Below are positions 6,563 through 8,314 of a stretch of 8,314 nucleotides of DNA, piece after piece. The position numbers and the translations under genes were made by a program. The stretch is from Methanosarcinales archaeon (GTDB lineage Archaea; Halobacteriota; Methanosarcinia; Methanosarcinales; Methanocomedenaceae). Where the stretch lies: the NCBI GenBank assembly GCA_030614485.1, contig JAUWTY010000045.1:1-8314 (forward strand), written 5' to 3'. Below the pieces are notes generated by a model. It was not told the DNA's origin, did no database searches, and worked only from the letters and a program-made list of their open reading frames with translations. Every line of letters starts with the position of its first letter. Position 1 is the first letter of the stretch.

Positions 6563-6598
6563 CCTCAACCTCAACCTCAATCTTCATCTTCATCTTCA
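6563..6598. repeat. Two adjacent triplicated hexamers in the LipS1-LipS2 spacer
   Basis: On the plus strand CCTCAA is repeated three times (6563-6580), directly followed by TCTTCA three times (6581-6598). On the transcribed strand this yields (TGAAGA)3(TTGAGG)3, giving three Shine-Dalgarno-like GAGG cores upstream of the LipS2-like ATG. The frame is open in phase with the LipS1-like gene beyond its TAG. Replication slippage is the likely origin. Confidence 0.85.
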
Positions 6599-6605
6599 TC
6601 TCTAC

Positions 6606-7595
6606 CTACATTTCCATCTCATTCTCTATCTGCTGTTTTATCTTGTTTATCTCACCGCTATCAGGCACTGCTGGATAATTGTACACCAGATTGTGAGTCT
6701 CAGTGGCATATGGCCGGTTGCATTTGGCACACCCAGTCGTCATAAAAGCCTCGCCCTTTTCTATTACTGCTTCCAGGTCGTGTTCATCCAGTCCGAAATG
6801 AGTGAGGTCCCCACCCTCGAACTCCATGTCATCCAGACGCACCAGGCCATGTCGTAACAGGTATGAGGCAATCTGCACCCTGCGGTAATGTCCGATATCG
6901 GGCTTTGTGTCCATCACATCCACTGCTCTTGTTCCAGGAAGCCTGGTATATGCAAACAGTGCAGCATTAATACCCATACCATGCAGCCTGCCCACCAGTT
7001 CCACCACATCCTTGTCGGTCTCGCCCATGCCCACAATTATGTGAGTGCCCACATGTGGGAATACAGCGACTGCCCGTTTAAGTCCGTCCATATGGCTCTC
7101 CCAGGTAAATGGACCTCCTGCCCCCTTACCTTTGATCCTGTGGAACAAATCGGGGGTGGAAGCGTCTAGCGGGATTACCAGTTGGTCCACGCCCAGCCCT
7201 GATAATGTTTGATATTTTATATCATCAAGGGGGAATACAGATAGTGAAATTGGAATGCTGCATGTATCCCTGATGCGTCCTATCAGGTACACGGTATCCT
7301 CCCACATGCCAGGATACATAGCTGTCTGGATACAGGCCCTGTGGAGGTAACCTTTCTCAAAAGCGATTCCAAGCCGCCTCACCACCTCGTCCAGGTCTGC
7401 TGGCATGTACTGGCCCCTGGCGATTTGCTTCAACTCACCCTCCGAATCCTTTGCCTGGGAACAGAACAGGCAATTGGCCCGGCAGCGCTGCTCAGTGTAT
7501 ATTTGCAGGTATGCTGTTGTGGGAGGCGCGTCCATGAGCATCAGTTCCATGCCCAGTACTGCCAGCGTCCCCAACGACGCACGGACCTGTTTCAT
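6606..7595 (-). CDS. lipS1: Radical SAM protein, LipS1-like (two-component lipoyl synthase family)
   Basis: This 329-residue enzyme is of the biotin-synthase-like radical SAM group that includes archaeal LipS1. The N terminus VRASLGTLAVLGM leads into PPTTAYLQIYTEQRCRANCLF (residues 24-44). That region contains the cluster ligands C38, C42 and C45 (CxxxCxxC). GCAKCNRPYATE near 288-299 carries C289 and C292, probably ligands of a second cluster. LipS1 works with LipS2 to add the two sulfurs of lipoyl to an octanoylated carrier; the family match is by motif, not by search. The ATG at 7595 overlaps the preceding stop (ATGA), with GGAGG 6 bases upstream. The tail EMEM before TAG continues in phase as an alternating charged-hydrophobic stretch in the spacer. 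Biotin synthase is the main alternative, but the neighbouring H-like carriers favour lipoyl. Confidence 0.75.
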   Translation of the reverse strand: MKQVRASLGTLAVLGMELMLMDAPPTTAYLQIYTEQRCRANCLFCSQAKDSEGELKQIARGQYMPADLDEVVRRLGIAFEKGYLHRACIQTAMYPGMWEDTVYLIGRIRDTCSIPISLSVFPLDDIKYQTLSGLGVDQLVIPLDASTPDLFHRIKGKGAGGPFTWESHMDGLKRAVAVFPHVGTHIIVGMGETDKDVVELVGRLHGMGINAALFAYTRLPGTRAVDVMDTKPDIGHYRRVQIASYLLRHGLVRLDDMEFEGGDLTHFGLDEHDLEAVIEKGEAFMTTGCAKCNRPYATETHNLVYNYPAVPDSGEINKIKQQIENEMEM

Positions 7596-8314
7596 GTCCT
7601 GCCTCCGTACAGAGACTCAGCGTTCCTGATATCGTATAAGGGTGTATCAATCCTGGTGTCATCACTGGGCGGCAGGCCGCAGCAGGTGCCGTAGTAACCA
7701 GTTGAATAACCATTGCGTTTTGCATATTCCACAGCATACCTGGTGGGGATAGCAATATTCTCAACTCCGCTCTCGATGGCCAGGTAGTCAATGAGTTCCC
7801 GGTCCCGGCCTGATGAGCGGGCGCAGCCCAGAGTAATAGGTGTATCAGAGAACAGTTCCACTGCTGCTGTTATCACCCTGGCAAAGTCCAGGGGGTCAGG
7901 TTTAGCGCCCGAGAAGGGCGTACCTTCAATCGGCATCAGGCCGGTTATCACCACAGTGCTCACCGTGCGTCCCATTATCATCTCAAGGGCACGGAGTTCA
8001 CCTCCTGCCCGGCCTGCATTCAATCCCACACAAACGTGGGGGAATAGCATGATGCCTGCATCCGAGAGGGCATCCAGGCTTGAAATGTAATCCTGCTCTG
8101 ACAGGTCCAGACCGTACACTTCACGGGCAGCAGCCATATCACCCACCACATCAAAACCCACTCCGTCCAACCCGGAATCCCGCAACAACCCGGCCTCGTC
8201 TGGCGTTATAAAACCAGTGTGTGCAATCACACTCAGCCCCGTACGGTCCTTGATAGTGGTAATGGCAGCGGCCATGGATGTGACATGCACTTTGCCGGTT
8301 GAATCACAACCACC
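7592..8314 (-). CDS. Radical SAM protein, second LipS2-like paralogue (N terminus beyond the window)
   Basis: The frame is open to the window edge (GGCDSTGK before position 8290), so only the C-terminal 240 residues are visible and the CxxxCxxC cluster motif must lie outside. What remains aligns along its length with the LipS2-like protein at 5594-6550. Shared points are GGCDSTGK against GGSRHDG, AHTGF against AHTGL, REVYGLD against HDVYGLD, the repeated ALEM, the C-R-x-x-GR stretch, and a C-terminal CC pair. The in-frame GTG at 8290 is not the true start, because the motif before it belongs to the fold. The gene overlaps the LipS1-like gene by 4 bases (ATGA) and supplies its ribosome binding site from its own last codons. 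It could be the real LipS2 or a paralogue with another substrate. Confidence 0.8.
   Translation of the reverse strand, partial: GGCDSTGKVHVTSMAAAITTIKDRTGLSVIAHTGFITPDEAGLLRDSGLDGVGFDVVGDMAAAREVYGLDLSEQDYISSLDALSDAGIMLFPHVCVGLNAGRAGGELRALEMIMGRTVSTVVITGLMPIEGTPFSGAKPDPLDFARVITAAVELFSDTPITLGCARSSGRDRELIDYLAIESGVENIAIPTRYAVEYAKRNGYSTGYYGTCCGLPPSDDTRIDTPLYDIRNAESLYGGRT
7602..7606 (-). promoter_or_regulatory. Ribosome binding site embedded in the edge radical SAM gene for the LipS1-like start
   Basis: GGAGG lies in the YGG codons near the end of the partial radical SAM gene, 6 bases before the ATG at 7595. The start and stop share ATGA, so the two proteins are probably made in a coupled way. Confidence 0.75.

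Noticed and set aside
6606..6608. TAG read as pyrrolysine in the LipS1-like gene
   Set aside because: Four of eleven confident genes end in TAG, which is unlike pyrrolysine-using archaea where TAG stops are scarce. The extension is low-complexity.
8290..8290. GTG as the real start of the edge radical SAM gene
   Set aside because: The frame is open to the window edge, and the preceding GGCDSTGK is part of the conserved fold, so the gene is simply cut.

Overview
The window looks like chromosomal DNA of a euryarchaeon, most likely a methanogen or a methane-oxidising relative near the Methanosarcinales. Two small proteins belong to families I know as archaeal: UPF0212 (DUF555) and DUF357. The PfkB kinase is of the archaeal type. 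Archaeal TATA-like boxes and bacterial-style ribosome binding sites occur together. Four of eleven confident genes end in TAG, which argues against a pyrrolysine-rich TAG code. The genus cannot be fixed from this sequence alone. Every supported gene lies on the minus strand, so transcription runs from high to low coordinates.

Region 1 (8314 down to 3712) is a lipoyl-centred cluster. It holds a LipS2-like radical SAM protein cut by the window edge, then a LipS1-like radical SAM protein, a second LipS2-like radical SAM protein, a protein with a lysostaphin/M23-type 'duplicated hybrid motif' domain, and two different glycine-cleavage H-like proteins. Both H-like proteins keep the lysine that carries lipoate. 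The first five genes are tightly packed: a 4-base overlap, a 55-base repeat-rich spacer, a stop directly abutting a start, and 17 bases. A 140-base AT-rich gap, probably with its own promoter, precedes the second H-like gene. The simplest reading is a dedicated set for building lipoyl groups on these H-like carriers. No glycine cleavage P, T or L gene is visible, so the carriers may serve something else.

Region 2 (3647 down to 2014) holds DUF357, UPF0212 and a PfkB-family sugar/nucleoside kinase. The kinase starts with TTG, placed by a good ribosome binding site. A 9-bp hairpin spans the DUF357 stop codon.

Region 3 (2017 down to 460) is a thiol-redox membrane pair: a membrane-anchored, cysteine-containing protein and a thioredoxin-CcdA fusion. 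They overlap each other by 38 bases, and the first overlaps the kinase by 4. Such pairs move reducing equivalents across the membrane, for example for cytochrome c maturation.

Region 4 (1-459) has no firm gene. It carries an imperfect inverted repeat built from ~10-base units, with a third arm that could form a competing hairpin. It also holds a candidate leaderless 49-residue ORF on the minus strand (382 to 233) downstream of a TATA-like box.
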